A DNA stretch of 64,000 bases, taken from Thermoplasmata archaeon. Its GTDB lineage: Archaea > Thermoplasmatota > Thermoplasmata > Thermoplasmatales > GCA-001856825. A model generated the notes under the pieces. It did no database searches and was not told the DNA's origin. It was given only the letters and a program-made list of their open reading frames with translations. The position numbers were made by a program, and so were the translations under genes. Location: the NCBI GenBank assembly GCA_021797855.1, contig JAJZYX010000003.1, positions 1 to 64,000 of the forward strand. The letters are read 5' to 3'. Shown in pieces: positions 1 through 8,526 of this stretch. Numbering within the stretch: position 1 is the first letter of the stretch; every line of letters begins with the position of its first letter.

Positions 1-114
1 CTTGTTTGTCTTTTCAACTGGCCTGAATATCTCAAAGAATATCCTTCCGTTAGCGACATTGATATTACCAAGGAATCTCAAGTCATAAAAATCATCTATT
101 TTTAAAGAAGGCAT
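1..114 (-). CDS. N-terminus of a possible S9-family (prolyl oligopeptidase/acylaminoacyl-peptidase type) peptidase, cut by window edge
   Basis: Thirty-eight codons read from an ATG at 114 down to base 1 without a stop, so only the 5' end is visible. The start reads MPSLKIDDFYDLRFLGNIN, followed by a strand-like stretch with GRIFFEIFRP. The 'DFYDLRFLG' opening and the next 'NGRIFFEI' strand resemble the start of the beta-propeller of acylaminoacyl-peptidase-like S9 enzymes; that is inference from a short match. A TATA-like box on the same strand about 25 bp upstream supports a leaderless start here. It could be another beta-propeller protein. Confidence 0.45.
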   Translation of the reverse strand, partial: MPSLKIDDFYDLRFLGNINVANGRIFFEIFRPVEKTNK

Positions 115-423
115 ATGTCGTTCATTTTGTCTCCTTATAAAAGTTTGACCTAAATGCACCCCTTTTCTACTTACACCCTGAATTTCCGGTACATCCTTAC
201 TACCTATATTTCTGAACTCTGTAAGATGGGTGCAGAAATATCAGGTTTTCGGGAATTTGAAAATGCTAGAATTAATTTGAGATATGAACTGTGCTGTGAT
301 GTTTCAACGTGTTAAGAAGGTATTATGTTGTAGCATACAAATCTCTAACATAACCCAAAGGGCAAAATATAGGAATCAAACATCAACAAATATTTGATAA
401 AATCTAAATTTGCAAAAGTCAGT
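115..423. other. Intergenic region between two divergent genes
   Basis: About 310 bp without a supported gene. It holds the TATA box of the minus-strand peptidase gene (136-145) and, near its right end, AT-rich sequence at about 388-404 that could be the promoter of the membrane protein starting at 424. I saw no RNA gene, repeat or conserved ORF in the middle. Confidence 0.5.
136..145 (-). promoter_or_regulatory. TATA box for the partial peptidase gene
   Basis: On the minus strand the stretch reads ttttataagg, centred about 26 bp before the ATG at 114. This spacing is the same as for most genes in the window and fits a leaderless archaeal transcript. Confidence 0.5.
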
Positions 424-1158
424 ATGACTCCCGCGTTGACCGCAAAAGTAACAGGCGAAACGTGGTCGATTAGGCTTAGACAAGTTAGGGGTATAGAAAG
501 TTTTTTATCGCTCATAGGACTTTTTAAGACCGTGACATTGCCCAGATACATCAAGGTCATTCTGACGGGAGCTACCGTCGTTGTCGTAATAGCTGCGTTG
601 GTTATAATCCCGTTTGATATTCTCGAACTTCATCACAGTACTTCAACGGTTCTCCCTCCACCACCATCCTCAACCCATATTGGCTTAGTCACCAATTCAC
701 AGGTCAACAACTCCAGCGGGCAAGATTTGAACGAGAAACCAGGAGCATTCAGCTTATTTTCTGCTCAATCGACCCAAAAACCAGTAAACGCAGATATAGC
801 ATATTTCGTTAATTCAATAGGCAACTCCAGGGTCATTATTGGCTCATTTGAGTTCACATCCAAATCTTCAGCCTCCTTGTTCGTTTCTCAGACTTATCAT
901 AGCGCAATTCTCGATCTGGAGGGATACGAGGTGGGACCCGGTGGTTTAACTGTTGACGTAGTCAATGATTCATTCGACGGCTTCCTCTTCACTGCCATAA
1001 CCCTGGGCACGTTTGGAAACAATACGGGGTCGGGTTCAATTGTTTTGATTGTAGCTGGCTCATCTAACCATTTCGCCTTCGCCATTGAGGTCTACCATCT
1101 CGCGATTTCCGAACCAATCGTTCTGATTCATGATGAAATACTAGCAATGACAAATTAG
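424..1158 (+). CDS. Membrane-anchored protein of unknown function
   Basis: A 244-residue protein from the ATG at 424; an in-frame TTG at 394 would add ten residues. Around residue 45 a Lys/Arg-flanked stretch leads into one strong transmembrane helix (VILTGATVVVVIAALVII), then a Ser/Thr/Pro/Asn-rich linker (LPPPPSS), then a roughly 150-residue domain with alternating hydrophobic strands. By the positive-inside rule the N-terminus is cytoplasmic and the large domain is outside the cell. Several N-x-S/T sequons lie in the outer domain. I recognise no family. The neighbouring permease gene on the same strand follows after 86 bp and may or may not be related. Confidence 0.6.
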   Translation: MTPALTAKVTGETWSIRLRQVRGIESFLSLIGLFKTVTLPRYIKVILTGATVVVVIAALVIIPFDILELHHSTSTVLPPPPSSTHIGLVTNSQVNNSSGQDLNEKPGAFSLFSAQSTQKPVNADIAYFVNSIGNSRVIIGSFEFTSKSSASLFVSQTYHSAILDLEGYEVGPGGLTVDVVNDSFDGFLFTAITLGTFGNNTGSGSIVLIVAGSSNHFAFAIEVYHLAISEPIVLIHDEILAMTN

Positions 1159-1244
1159 ATATCTTAAATAATTATTTTCTTGATTCCTATGGATTATGCC
1201 TGGAAAAATCTTTATTCCCAATTCGTGTGGTGACGATTGTTGTA

Positions 1245-2306
1245 ATGAATATCTCGATGTATTTCCTAAAGAGGCTAGCTTCAATACCTCCTACTATTTT
1301 GGCAATTCTCTATTTTTTATTCGTGTTGTTTTCGGCGATAGGGAACCCCAATTCCAATTCATATTTTCCTTCTTTTTCCGATTCTATCTTTTCATATCTC
1401 GGAGCTTTCGGAAAGTTTGTATGGAATGTTTTAACGGGAAATTGGGGCTATCTTGTTGCCTTCCCTAAAGAGCAGACGTTTAGCGGTCCAGTTTCAGTGC
1501 TCATTAGCATATACTTCTTTTCAACTCTTGAAGTAGTTATTTTTGCAGCTACTATATCATTGATAGTCTCATTTCCTCTTGGAAGGTATCTAGGGACTCA
1601 CCATACATACAGGTTTGCTAAAATAAGCAGGTCAATAACTCTATTAGGATATCTCACTCCTGCCTATGTAACCGCTTTGGTCCTTCAGATACTGTTTGGC
1701 AAAGGGGTGATACGGGGAAACCCGCTAGCAATCTTCCCCATTACAGGTGCATTCGACGCAACTTCCCTTCCCTCCGAAATTACGAAGCCGAGCTGGTTGG
1801 AGAGCAATGGAATACTAATCTCAAGTCCTACTCACATGTTGCTCATCGATTCTCTCTTACATGGCGACTACACGCTGGCCTTCAATGTGTTTATGCACCT
1901 TGTCCTGCCTGTTGCAACACTCGTCATCAGTATCACCGCTATAGTCACGTTCTTGGTATCCTCTGCTTATACCGATCATATAGGTACGGAGTATGTGAAG
2001 AGCGCTAGAAGCAGGGGAGTTCCTGAAAGACAGATAGAAATAAGGCACGTTAGACCTAACGCTGTATTGCCAGTAATGGCTTCAGCCACAATAATGGTAG
2101 CATTTCTACTAAGCAACGTGATCATGATGGAGAATGTTTTTGACTACCCGGGGATTGGGCTATTTCTAGCTAATACAATTTCGTACGACCAGTACTATCC
2201 AACCGCAGTTGTGATTTTCCTACTAGGAGTGATGGTAATGCTGATTAGCCTTACCATCGACGTAATCTACTTTGCAAAGAATCCTCTAATCCGTAGGGAG
2301 GGTTGA
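1245..2306 (+). CDS. ABC transporter permease, DppB/OppB type (peptide/nickel family)
   Basis: Integral membrane protein of about 353 residues, of the BPD_transp_1 family that forms one half of the channel in peptide or nickel importers. It starts with the typical 'YFLKRLASIPPTILAILYF' first helix and carries the cytoplasmic EAA loop near residues 250-275 (YVKSARSRGVPERQIEIRHV, then PNAVLP), followed by the conserved 'ENVFDYPGIG' segment. I chose ATG 1245; in-frame GTGs at 1227 and 1230 are alternatives. The partner-type permease lies tail to tail 8 bp downstream on the other strand. No binding protein or ATPase is nearby, so the substrate is unknown. Confidence 0.85.
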   Translation: MNISMYFLKRLASIPPTILAILYFLFVLFSAIGNPNSNSYFPSFSDSIFSYLGAFGKFVWNVLTGNWGYLVAFPKEQTFSGPVSVLISIYFFSTLEVVIFAATISLIVSFPLGRYLGTHHTYRFAKISRSITLLGYLTPAYVTALVLQILFGKGVIRGNPLAIFPITGAFDATSLPSEITKPSWLESNGILISSPTHMLLIDSLLHGDYTLAFNVFMHLVLPVATLVISITAIVTFLVSSAYTDHIGTEYVKSARSRGVPERQIEIRHVRPNAVLPVMASATIMVAFLLSNVIMMENVFDYPGIGLFLANTISYDQYYPTAVVIFLLGVMVMLISLTIDVIYFAKNPLIRREG

Positions 2307-2314
2307 TATACTAT

Positions 2315-3307
2315 CTAAGTTGTCCGGGGGTCAAGCGCCTTTCTCATTCCGTCTGAAAGTGCGATCAAACCTATTACTAAAATGAGAAGGAACAAGACGG
2401 GAAAAAAGACTGTCCACCAATAGCCCATGTATAGGAACAGGGAAGCTGTAGCAGGAATGTATTGAGAACCAACCAAATGAAAACCAAACAGATATCCGAA
2501 TTCTGGAAATCCATTAATAAGAGCCCCTAATTCCGGTGTCGTTGCCAGCGGTGTGAATTGTTGCCAGAATAAGAAGTTGGTAGCGGAGAAAATCATTATT
2601 ACCGTCGCAATGTCTAGCGAGAACCTGATTAGAACGGGGGTAGCTATATTAGGAAAAACGTGAGAATATACGATGCGCAGATCAGACGCACCCGAAGCTC
2701 TTGCTGCCTCGATAAATTGGTTTCCCTTTATATTTAGTGTGAGCATTCTAGCTATTTGCGCGTAATATGCCCACAATACAGCAATTATCCCAATCGAAAT
2801 CGCGAAGAGTGTGAAATGAAGTAAGAACCCGAAAATTAAGACAGAGATGATTATAGGGATACTGATAAACGTATTAGACACGAAAGAAATGACCCATTCC
2901 AGCTTCTTAGTTAGGAATGCACCAGAAACTCCAATAAAAGTGCCTATTGTCGCACTCACTCCTGCTATCAATACGGCAAATCCCAAGTCTACCGGTATGG
3001 AAGCGAGTATGGCGGGGAGGATGGGAATCCCGTAGGCAGTAGTGCCTAATAAATATAGCAACCCCTCATTCGTTGTTGGCGGTGAAGGTTGCTTCATTAG
3101 AACTGACCTTATGCCAGGGTTAGAGAAAGAGAATAAATTAAATGCATTGCTTACGCCCAAATACTTCGGGTCTATGAAATCAAGCAGAGATATAATCAAA
3201 TATATCGTGACTATGATTGCTCCAACCTGAAATGATAGATTCCTCTTTAACCTTCCAGCAAAGGAATCTCCCAAAGACCATTTAATGTAGTTAGCTGTGA
3301 CCGACAT
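2315..3307 (-). CDS. ABC transporter permease, DppC/OppC type (peptide/nickel family)
   Basis: About 330 residues with six predicted helices and the EAA loop 'EAARASGASDLRIVYSHVFPN' broken by the usual spacing, followed by 'ATPVLIRFSLDIATVIM', as in DppC. I took the ATG at 3307 because about 27 residues before the first helix is typical; an ATG at 3418 would add 37 residues without family resemblance. DppB and DppC are normally consecutive in one operon, but here they are convergent, 8 bp apart, and no solute-binding protein or ATPase gene is in sight. The pair probably works with components encoded elsewhere. Confidence 0.83.
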   Translation of the reverse strand: MSVTANYIKWSLGDSFAGRLKRNLSFQVGAIIVTIYLIISLLDFIDPKYLGVSNAFNLFSFSNPGIRSVLMKQPSPPTTNEGLLYLLGTTAYGIPILPAILASIPVDLGFAVLIAGVSATIGTFIGVSGAFLTKKLEWVISFVSNTFISIPIIISVLIFGFLLHFTLFAISIGIIAVLWAYYAQIARMLTLNIKGNQFIEAARASGASDLRIVYSHVFPNIATPVLIRFSLDIATVIMIFSATNFLFWQQFTPLATTPELGALINGFPEFGYLFGFHLVGSQYIPATASLFLYMGYWWTVFFPVLFLLILVIGLIALSDGMRKALDPRTT

Positions 3308-3442
3308 CCTTTTGGGGATTAATATTGCAACTGTTCTTAACCTTTCGTAGATTATAAGAGTGTTGAGACTGCATTGCCTTCCTCGAAATACAAAAATGTT
3401 ATTAGGCAAAGACGACATTCGTGAACACGAAGGGGAAAGGAT

Positions 3443-4264
3443 ATGGATTGGGGAATGAAGAATAGACTTTCAAGGATGATAAAACCTTCCACGGGAAGGT
3501 CGGTAATGCTGGCAGCGGATCATGGTTACTTTATGGGACCTACCCGGAAGCTGGAAAATCCCAGGAAGATGCTCGAACCACTACTTCCATTTGCTGATAC
3601 TGTAGCTGTGACAAGAGGGATTCTCAGAACTTCGATTGACCCGGAGTGGGATACTCCGATCCTCTTGAGAGTGTCCGGGGGGACGAGCATCCTGAAGGAT
3701 GATTTGAGCGACGAGGAAATTACAACATCTATGACCGATGCCGTCAGGCTGAATGTATCCGCCGTAGCCCTCTCTATATTTGTCGGAACTAACCACGAGA
3801 AGCAGTCCTTGGTAAATCTTTCCAGGTTGGTCAACGAGGGTGAGGAATTCGGAATGCCCGTAATGGCAATAACCGCGGTAGGAAAGGAGCTTAAGAAGAG
3901 GGATGCTAAATATCTCGCTCTGTCGTGCAGACTTGCGGCTGAGATAGGGGCACATATTGTTAAGACGTACTACTGCGATAATTTCAGGAAAGTCGTGGAC
4001 GGATCACCAGTTCCCCTAGTAGTCGCAGGCGGACCAAAGTTGGATACTGAACTTGATGTGCTAAACCTCGTTTACAACGCCCTTCAAGAGGGCGCTATCG
4101 GCGTGGACATGGGCAGGAATATCTGGCAGAACGACTACCCGGTGGCGATGATAAAGGCCATAAGGGCCATCGTTCATGAAAAGGCAACTGTCAAGGAGGC
4201 AATGCAAGTCTACACGGACAATAAGGGAAGAGCAACAGAACAGGTCGCAATACACAGGTCCTGA
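3443..4264 (+). CDS. LsrF/DhnA-family class I aldolase or thiolase
   Basis: A 273-residue TIM-barrel enzyme. Its sequence follows E. coli LsrF closely: 'DWGMKNRLSRM', 'AADHGYFMGPT', 'TRGILRTSIDP', and the segment IVKTYYC that holds the Schiff-base lysine in this family. It ends in 'GVDMGRNIWQND' and 'AVVH'-like helices (RAIVHEKATV). LsrF transfers the acetyl group of phospho-AI-2 breakdown products; other members are FBP aldolases or make aminodideoxyheptulosonate. No lsr genes are here, so the substrate is open. The ATG at 3443 follows a purine-rich stretch (aggggaaagg). The gene stands between divergent dppC and convergent ThyX-like genes. Confidence 0.85.
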   Translation: MDWGMKNRLSRMIKPSTGRSVMLAADHGYFMGPTRKLENPRKMLEPLLPFADTVAVTRGILRTSIDPEWDTPILLRVSGGTSILKDDLSDEEITTSMTDAVRLNVSAVALSIFVGTNHEKQSLVNLSRLVNEGEEFGMPVMAITAVGKELKKRDAKYLALSCRLAAEIGAHIVKTYYCDNFRKVVDGSPVPLVVAGGPKLDTELDVLNLVYNALQEGAIGVDMGRNIWQNDYPVAMIKAIRAIVHEKATVKEAMQVYTDNKGRATEQVAIHRS

Positions 4265-4303
4265 GGAACCCCTGCAGGCGACTCTCTCCGCTATTCCAAA
4301 GCT

Positions 4304-5875
4304 CTATCCTTTCTGCTCATTTTTTATCTTTATTTCCTTTCTCAATTCCGCACTCAACCTCCCGAGTTCCTCCTCCTTGGTGTTCAGAAATTTGAAGGCC
4401 GGGGTTATGGAAGGGTTCACTTCCAACACGCGATCAACCATCACTCTGCTTAATCTTCTTAAATCGAAATGGGCCTGCGGTGTTGATCTCAGGTCCGTAA
4501 GATAGACCAGCTCCCTGAGGTTGACTGTTACTATGATTGGATGCTTGTGGGCAAACAAGACAACGTACTGAGCGGCATTGCGGTCTTCGGAATATATGTC
4601 ATTGAACAGTTTCCTTGATTCCTCCATCACATTCATATATTCTTTCAACAACTCCCGGATATTTGAGACAATAGGAGGGATGTCGTAACCGAAATTGGGG
4701 GTAAGCTTCTTCCTCTGAACTGTCAGGGTCCTGTGTCTTTGGAAGTCCCTAAATGCGCCGAAATTTGTGTTGATCTCGAAGGTGTAGCGAACATGTTCAA
4801 AGCTTCTGTCCGGCTTCTGTCTCCTGTTACCCCTTAGTGACATTATCCTGTTTAGCATTTCCCTCTTCTTGGATATGTCAAGAGAGGATATCGCAGAGTA
4901 TAGGGCAGCAAATTCCCCATCAGTGCGCTCGAAATAATGGGCGGAAAGCACGTTGTTTATGACCTTTTCATCCCCTTCGTGGAAGATCAACCTTACTTCT
5001 TCGCCAAACGATGAATCCGCAGATATCGGTTCCGGCAATACTGTTGAAATCTTTTTCAGGTACTCAATGCCTTCAATTCCGTGTGGTTTCTCTACATTGT
5101 CTATTAGCTTCGGAAAGACTAGCTTTAGCTCTGACAAAAGGTCTTTGTAAAGTTTATCCGCTTCCTTTAATTGGCTGGATTTGAGCCTCTCGAGCAGGTG
5201 AGAGAAAGCCCTGGCATTTCCACTTATTCCTATATTTGTGAGTGTGGAGGCTGGAAGGAGAAATCGCGCCTCATCGAGTGTTCTGCTCCTGACTGAAGAA
5301 TCGTAGGCTTTTCTCATCATTTCTTCAGTGATGCCTCCGTCCCCTGGATTGATCTCCTTCCCACCGGGAAGGTAAAACCTCGTGTTTTCAAAGGGGTTGT
5401 TCTCACGGATATATGAAGCTACTCCGTCTGCCACCCTTTCATAAAGCTCGAAAATAGATTCGTTGAACTCTTCATACCTCTTCTGGAATTTCTGGGGGAT
5501 TCCCGCTGAATCCGCTTCCAAATAGAGGTACTTACCATCCTTCTTGTCCCTATAGGAAACGTACCTAGAACTCTTCTCCAGATATGATAAACCGATTCTG
5601 CTCTCCTCTATGATCTTTGAAAGAACATTGCTGACGTTTTGTATTCCGACCTGTGCGGTAGCCAATTCCGCGACAGACTCGTCACCGTACTCCAAGAACA
5701 CTCGTTCGTAGAATTTTTCTGCCCTGTCGGGAACTCCCTCAAATTCCTTGTCCCAGAGCTTCCTGATGTCCAATTCCCTAGTCCTGCTGTAGCGCGACAT
5801 GAGAGCTCCCCTATCTATCATCTTTTCGCAAGTTATAAGGAAAACATCCTTGTCACGGTTGGAAAATGAGTCCAT
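4304..5875 (-). CDS. Tandem (double-domain) ThyX-like protein
   Basis: A 523-residue protein with two ThyX-like halves (about 20-240 and 300-510); classical flavin-dependent thymidylate synthase ThyX has a single domain of about 220 residues and works as a tetramer. In the N-half, residues 91-105 read ESRIGLSYLEKSSRY, which keeps the S-x2-E-x-S-x-RY end of the ThyX signature but has lost RHR. In the C-half, RHR is present at 380-382, followed by TLTVQRKKL instead of the signature tail; an 'FEHVRYTF' motif (about 359-366) supplies the usual Glu-His. So each half keeps a different part of the motif. A TATA-like box at about 5893-5903 supports ATG 5875. Whether it makes dTMP cannot be decided from sequence. 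Confidence 0.8.
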   Translation of the reverse strand: MDSFSNRDKDVFLITCEKMIDRGALMSRYSRTRELDIRKLWDKEFEGVPDRAEKFYERVFLEYGDESVAELATAQVGIQNVSNVLSKIIEESRIGLSYLEKSSRYVSYRDKKDGKYLYLEADSAGIPQKFQKRYEEFNESIFELYERVADGVASYIRENNPFENTRFYLPGGKEINPGDGGITEEMMRKAYDSSVRSRTLDEARFLLPASTLTNIGISGNARAFSHLLERLKSSQLKEADKLYKDLLSELKLVFPKLIDNVEKPHGIEGIEYLKKISTVLPEPISADSSFGEEVRLIFHEGDEKVINNVLSAHYFERTDGEFAALYSAISSLDISKKREMLNRIMSLRGNRRQKPDRSFEHVRYTFEINTNFGAFRDFQRHRTLTVQRKKLTPNFGYDIPPIVSNIRELLKEYMNVMEESRKLFNDIYSEDRNAAQYVVLFAHKHPIIVTVNLRELVYLTDLRSTPQAHFDLRRLSRVMVDRVLEVNPSITPAFKFLNTKEEELGRLSAELRKEIKIKNEQKG

Positions 5876-5987
5876 GCGACCCCAACTTCAATTCCAATAT
5901 ATTCTTTGCCTCGTGTGTTTAGGTGGGGTATCCTTCCCTTCACCAAAATCGGATAAATGTATTTTATTAGGGGCGTATTTGCAGACT

Positions 5988-7952
5988 ATGATGTATAGGG
6001 TCCCTGATGCAGGAAGGAAGCTACTAGAGGAGAGGGTAACAACCTCAAGATTGCTTGGGGCAGACGAAAACCTGGTACTTCACGGCGGGGGAAATACAAG
6101 CGTCAAGATGAAGGTAATGAATGTGGCAGGGAGGGAAGTGGATGCTTTGTTGGTCAAAGGCTCTGGTTCAAACCTAGCAACAATAGGACCGGATGGGTTC
6201 ACCGTAATGAAGCTGAGGGACCTGCTGGAAGCGAAGTCGGTCGAAAAAATGACCGATGAGGAAATGTCGTCGTTTATCAGAGGTAGCATGCTCGATCCGG
6301 ATCAGCCCTTTCCGTCAGTGGAAACGTTCATCCATGCGTTCATAGATTCCAGATACGTTGATCACACCCACGCAGACTTCATCGTTGCCATAACAAATAC
6401 GGATCTCGAAGATCAGGCTATTGCCAATATATTCGAGGAGAAGGTTTTAGTTATTCCGTATGTACAGCCTGGTTTCCAGCTGGCAAAGGTATTCCTGAAG
6501 GAGATGAACAAGGCAAACCTGTCAAATTTTGCAGGAATCATCCTGAGAAACCACGGTCTTGTAACCTGGGGCGATACTGCAAAGCAGAGCTATGAAATGC
6601 ACATTAGACTTGTTTCTGAAGCCAGGAAGTTCGTGGAGAGCAGGTGGAAAGGCATTCCACGCAGCAAGATGACCAAGGAAATGGGAGATGAACTCATCGA
6701 TTTCCTACCAAAACTCAGAGGGATGTTAAGCAGAAAGTCAAGGAAGATACTGACGTGGGATCATTCTGATGAGGCGGTAGGTTACTCCTTGAGCAACGAG
6801 GCAAGGATTTTTGCAACCCTGGGACCCGCAACGCCGGATATGCTCGTAAGGACGAAGAAGGATTACCTCTATTCTGAAGGGATTACCGATATTGAAGAAA
6901 AGGTAGAGGGATTTGCAAGAACTTACGAGGACAATTTTAGGAAATACGTTGACTCGGGAAGGACTATGCATGATCCCTATCCGTCGGTACTGGTGATAAG
7001 AGGATGCGGGATAATATGTGCAGCTCCTTCGAAAAGAGAGGCCGACATCATCAGGGATGAAGCCTTACATTCATTCAAGGTCTCCTCCGCAGCCAGAGCG
7101 ATAGGGAAAAACAAGTTCATCACTGAAAAGGAGTGCTACGACATGGAATACTGGCCATTTCAGGAGGCAAAGGTATCGAAGGGTAAGAAGAGCGAGCTTG
7201 AGGGGATTGTTGGACTGGTCACGGGGGCAGCAAGCGGAATAGGTAAAGTCACTCTGAAGAGGTTTGCAGAAGAGGGTATCTTTGGAGTCGGAGGGGACAT
7301 AGACCCAAAGATCGTGCAGGTTTCCTCTGAAATTGGCCCAAATTCACTTGGGATTGTCTTTGACATTTCAAAGGAAGATTCTGTCAGGGAGGCATTCAGG
7401 GAAATAGTGAGTAGATTCGGAGGAATAGACGTGGTGTTCAACAATGCCGGTTATCTAAAGCCATCTCCGATAGATGAGACCACCCTTGATGACCTCAGGA
7501 AGCACGTGGAAATAAATTCCATTGGCACATTCCTGGTAACGAAGGAAGCATTCAGGATAATGAAGTCGCAAGGAATTGGAGGGTCTTTCATTTTCAATGT
7601 AACAAAAAACGTTACTAACCCCGGAGAAGGGATGATGTCCTACGGAACCTCTAAAGCCTTTGCCGCTCAACTCTCCAGGTACGTCGCCCTTGAAGGGGGC
7701 AAATTCGGCATCAGAAGCAATGTCGTCAACCCGGACAAGATATTCAGGGAATCGAAGATATGGGAAGGAGGAGTCCTTGAAAACAGGGCAAGGGCAAAGG
7801 GAATAACTCCGGAAGAATACAAGAGAGGAAATCTGCTTGGGATAGAAGTTCTTCCGGATCACGTTGCTAACGTGGTGGTTGAGCTAGTACGAGAAAGAGT
7901 GTTCGGTGCCACCACAGGAACAATGATACCCATCGACGGTGGGATTAAGTGA
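5988..7952 (+). CDS. RhaD-like bifunctional class II aldolase/short-chain dehydrogenase
   Basis: A 654-residue fusion. Residues about 1-390 are a class II aldolase domain with metal-binding motifs HGGGNTS, HTHAD and NHGLV; residues about 400-654 are an SDR domain with the NAD motif TGAASGIG, NNAGY, and the catalytic YGTSK. This matches the 'bifunctional rhamnulose-1-phosphate aldolase/lactaldehyde (alcohol) dehydrogenase' family of deoxysugar breakdown. Start: ATG 5988 (or 5991), with an AT-rich box (ataaatgtatttta) about 25 bp upstream; a longer frame to 5799 would run into the divergent ThyX gene. No rhamnose or fucose genes are adjacent, so the sugar is unknown. Confidence 0.85.
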   Translation: MMYRVPDAGRKLLEERVTTSRLLGADENLVLHGGGNTSVKMKVMNVAGREVDALLVKGSGSNLATIGPDGFTVMKLRDLLEAKSVEKMTDEEMSSFIRGSMLDPDQPFPSVETFIHAFIDSRYVDHTHADFIVAITNTDLEDQAIANIFEEKVLVIPYVQPGFQLAKVFLKEMNKANLSNFAGIILRNHGLVTWGDTAKQSYEMHIRLVSEARKFVESRWKGIPRSKMTKEMGDELIDFLPKLRGMLSRKSRKILTWDHSDEAVGYSLSNEARIFATLGPATPDMLVRTKKDYLYSEGITDIEEKVEGFARTYEDNFRKYVDSGRTMHDPYPSVLVIRGCGIICAAPSKREADIIRDEALHSFKVSSAARAIGKNKFITEKECYDMEYWPFQEAKVSKGKKSELEGIVGLVTGAASGIGKVTLKRFAEEGIFGVGGDIDPKIVQVSSEIGPNSLGIVFDISKEDSVREAFREIVSRFGGIDVVFNNAGYLKPSPIDETTLDDLRKHVEINSIGTFLVTKEAFRIMKSQGIGGSFIFNVTKNVTNPGEGMMSYGTSKAFAAQLSRYVALEGGKFGIRSNVVNPDKIFRESKIWEGGVLENRARAKGITPEEYKRGNLLGIEVLPDHVANVVVELVRERVFGATTGTMIPIDGGIK

Positions 7953-8041
7953 GTAAGGGATGCTGATTCAAACAGTTCCTTAATTTTACGAAGGTTTTTC
8001 CCTGCAATAAAAGAGAAATGACGCTAATTCAGTCAGAAAAA

Positions 8042-8050
8042 ATATTTAAA
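8042..8050 (+). promoter_or_regulatory. TATA box of the bcp gene
   Basis: The sequence atatttaaa is centred 25 bp before the ATG at 8071, with purines just upstream. There is no Shine-Dalgarno before that ATG, so the message is most likely leaderless. Confidence 0.6.
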
Positions 8051-8070
8051 GCGCATTATCTTGAAAATGC

Positions 8071-8526
8071 ATGGCAGACGAAATTAAGATTGGAGATACT
8101 GCTCCCGACTTCGAATTCCCCCTGAACGGGGAGAAGAGAAAACTCTCCGACTTCAAGGGTAAGACTGTGGTCGTCTACTTCTACCCGAAGGATTTCACTC
8201 CTGGTTGCACGACAGAGGCTTGCAACTTCAGGGACAACTTTGATGCCTTCAAGAAGCTGGGAATAGAGGTGATAGGTATAAGTGTTGATTCCGAGAATTC
8301 TCACAAAAAATTCGCAGAGAAATACGACCTCCCATTCCATCTGGCACCAGACTCATCCAAAGAAATATCTAGGAAATACAACGTGCTTGGGATTGGAACA
8401 GCTAAGAGGGTTACATTCATAATAGACCGGCAGGGGAAGGTGGCCCATGTCTTTCCAAAAGTAAGCCCAAAAGACCACGCGAGAGAGGTGCTAGATAAAA
8501 TCAAAGAGCTCGGACTCGCGTCCTAG
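8071..8526 (+). CDS. bcp: Peroxiredoxin, Bcp/PrxQ type (thiol peroxidase)
   Basis: A 151-residue cytoplasmic peroxidase that reduces H2O2 and organic hydroperoxides. The sequence shows 'KIGDTAPDFEFPLNGE', 'YFYPKDFTPGCTTEACNFRD' with the peroxidatic Cys (about residue 48) and the Bcp-type resolving Cys five residues later, and the 'VTFIIDRQGKV' strand. Length and order fit the family. A strong TATA-like box supports ATG 8071. Its TAG stop sits in a CTAG that also serves as the stop of the convergent membrane-protein gene. Confidence 0.93.
   Translation: MADEIKIGDTAPDFEFPLNGEKRKLSDFKGKTVVVYFYPKDFTPGCTTEACNFRDNFDAFKKLGIEVIGISVDSENSHKKFAEKYDLPFHLAPDSSKEISRKYNVLGIGTAKRVTFIIDRQGKVAHVFPKVSPKDHAREVLDKIKELGLAS

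Noticed and set aside
1196-1468. A 90-codon frame within dppB in another frame
   Set aside because: Cysteine- and phenylalanine-rich shadow of the permease's first helices.
5799-5987. N-terminal extension of the aldolase/dehydrogenase gene
   Set aside because: It would overlap the start of the divergent ThyX-like gene, has no family similarity, and the TATA-like box is placed for the ATG at 5988.
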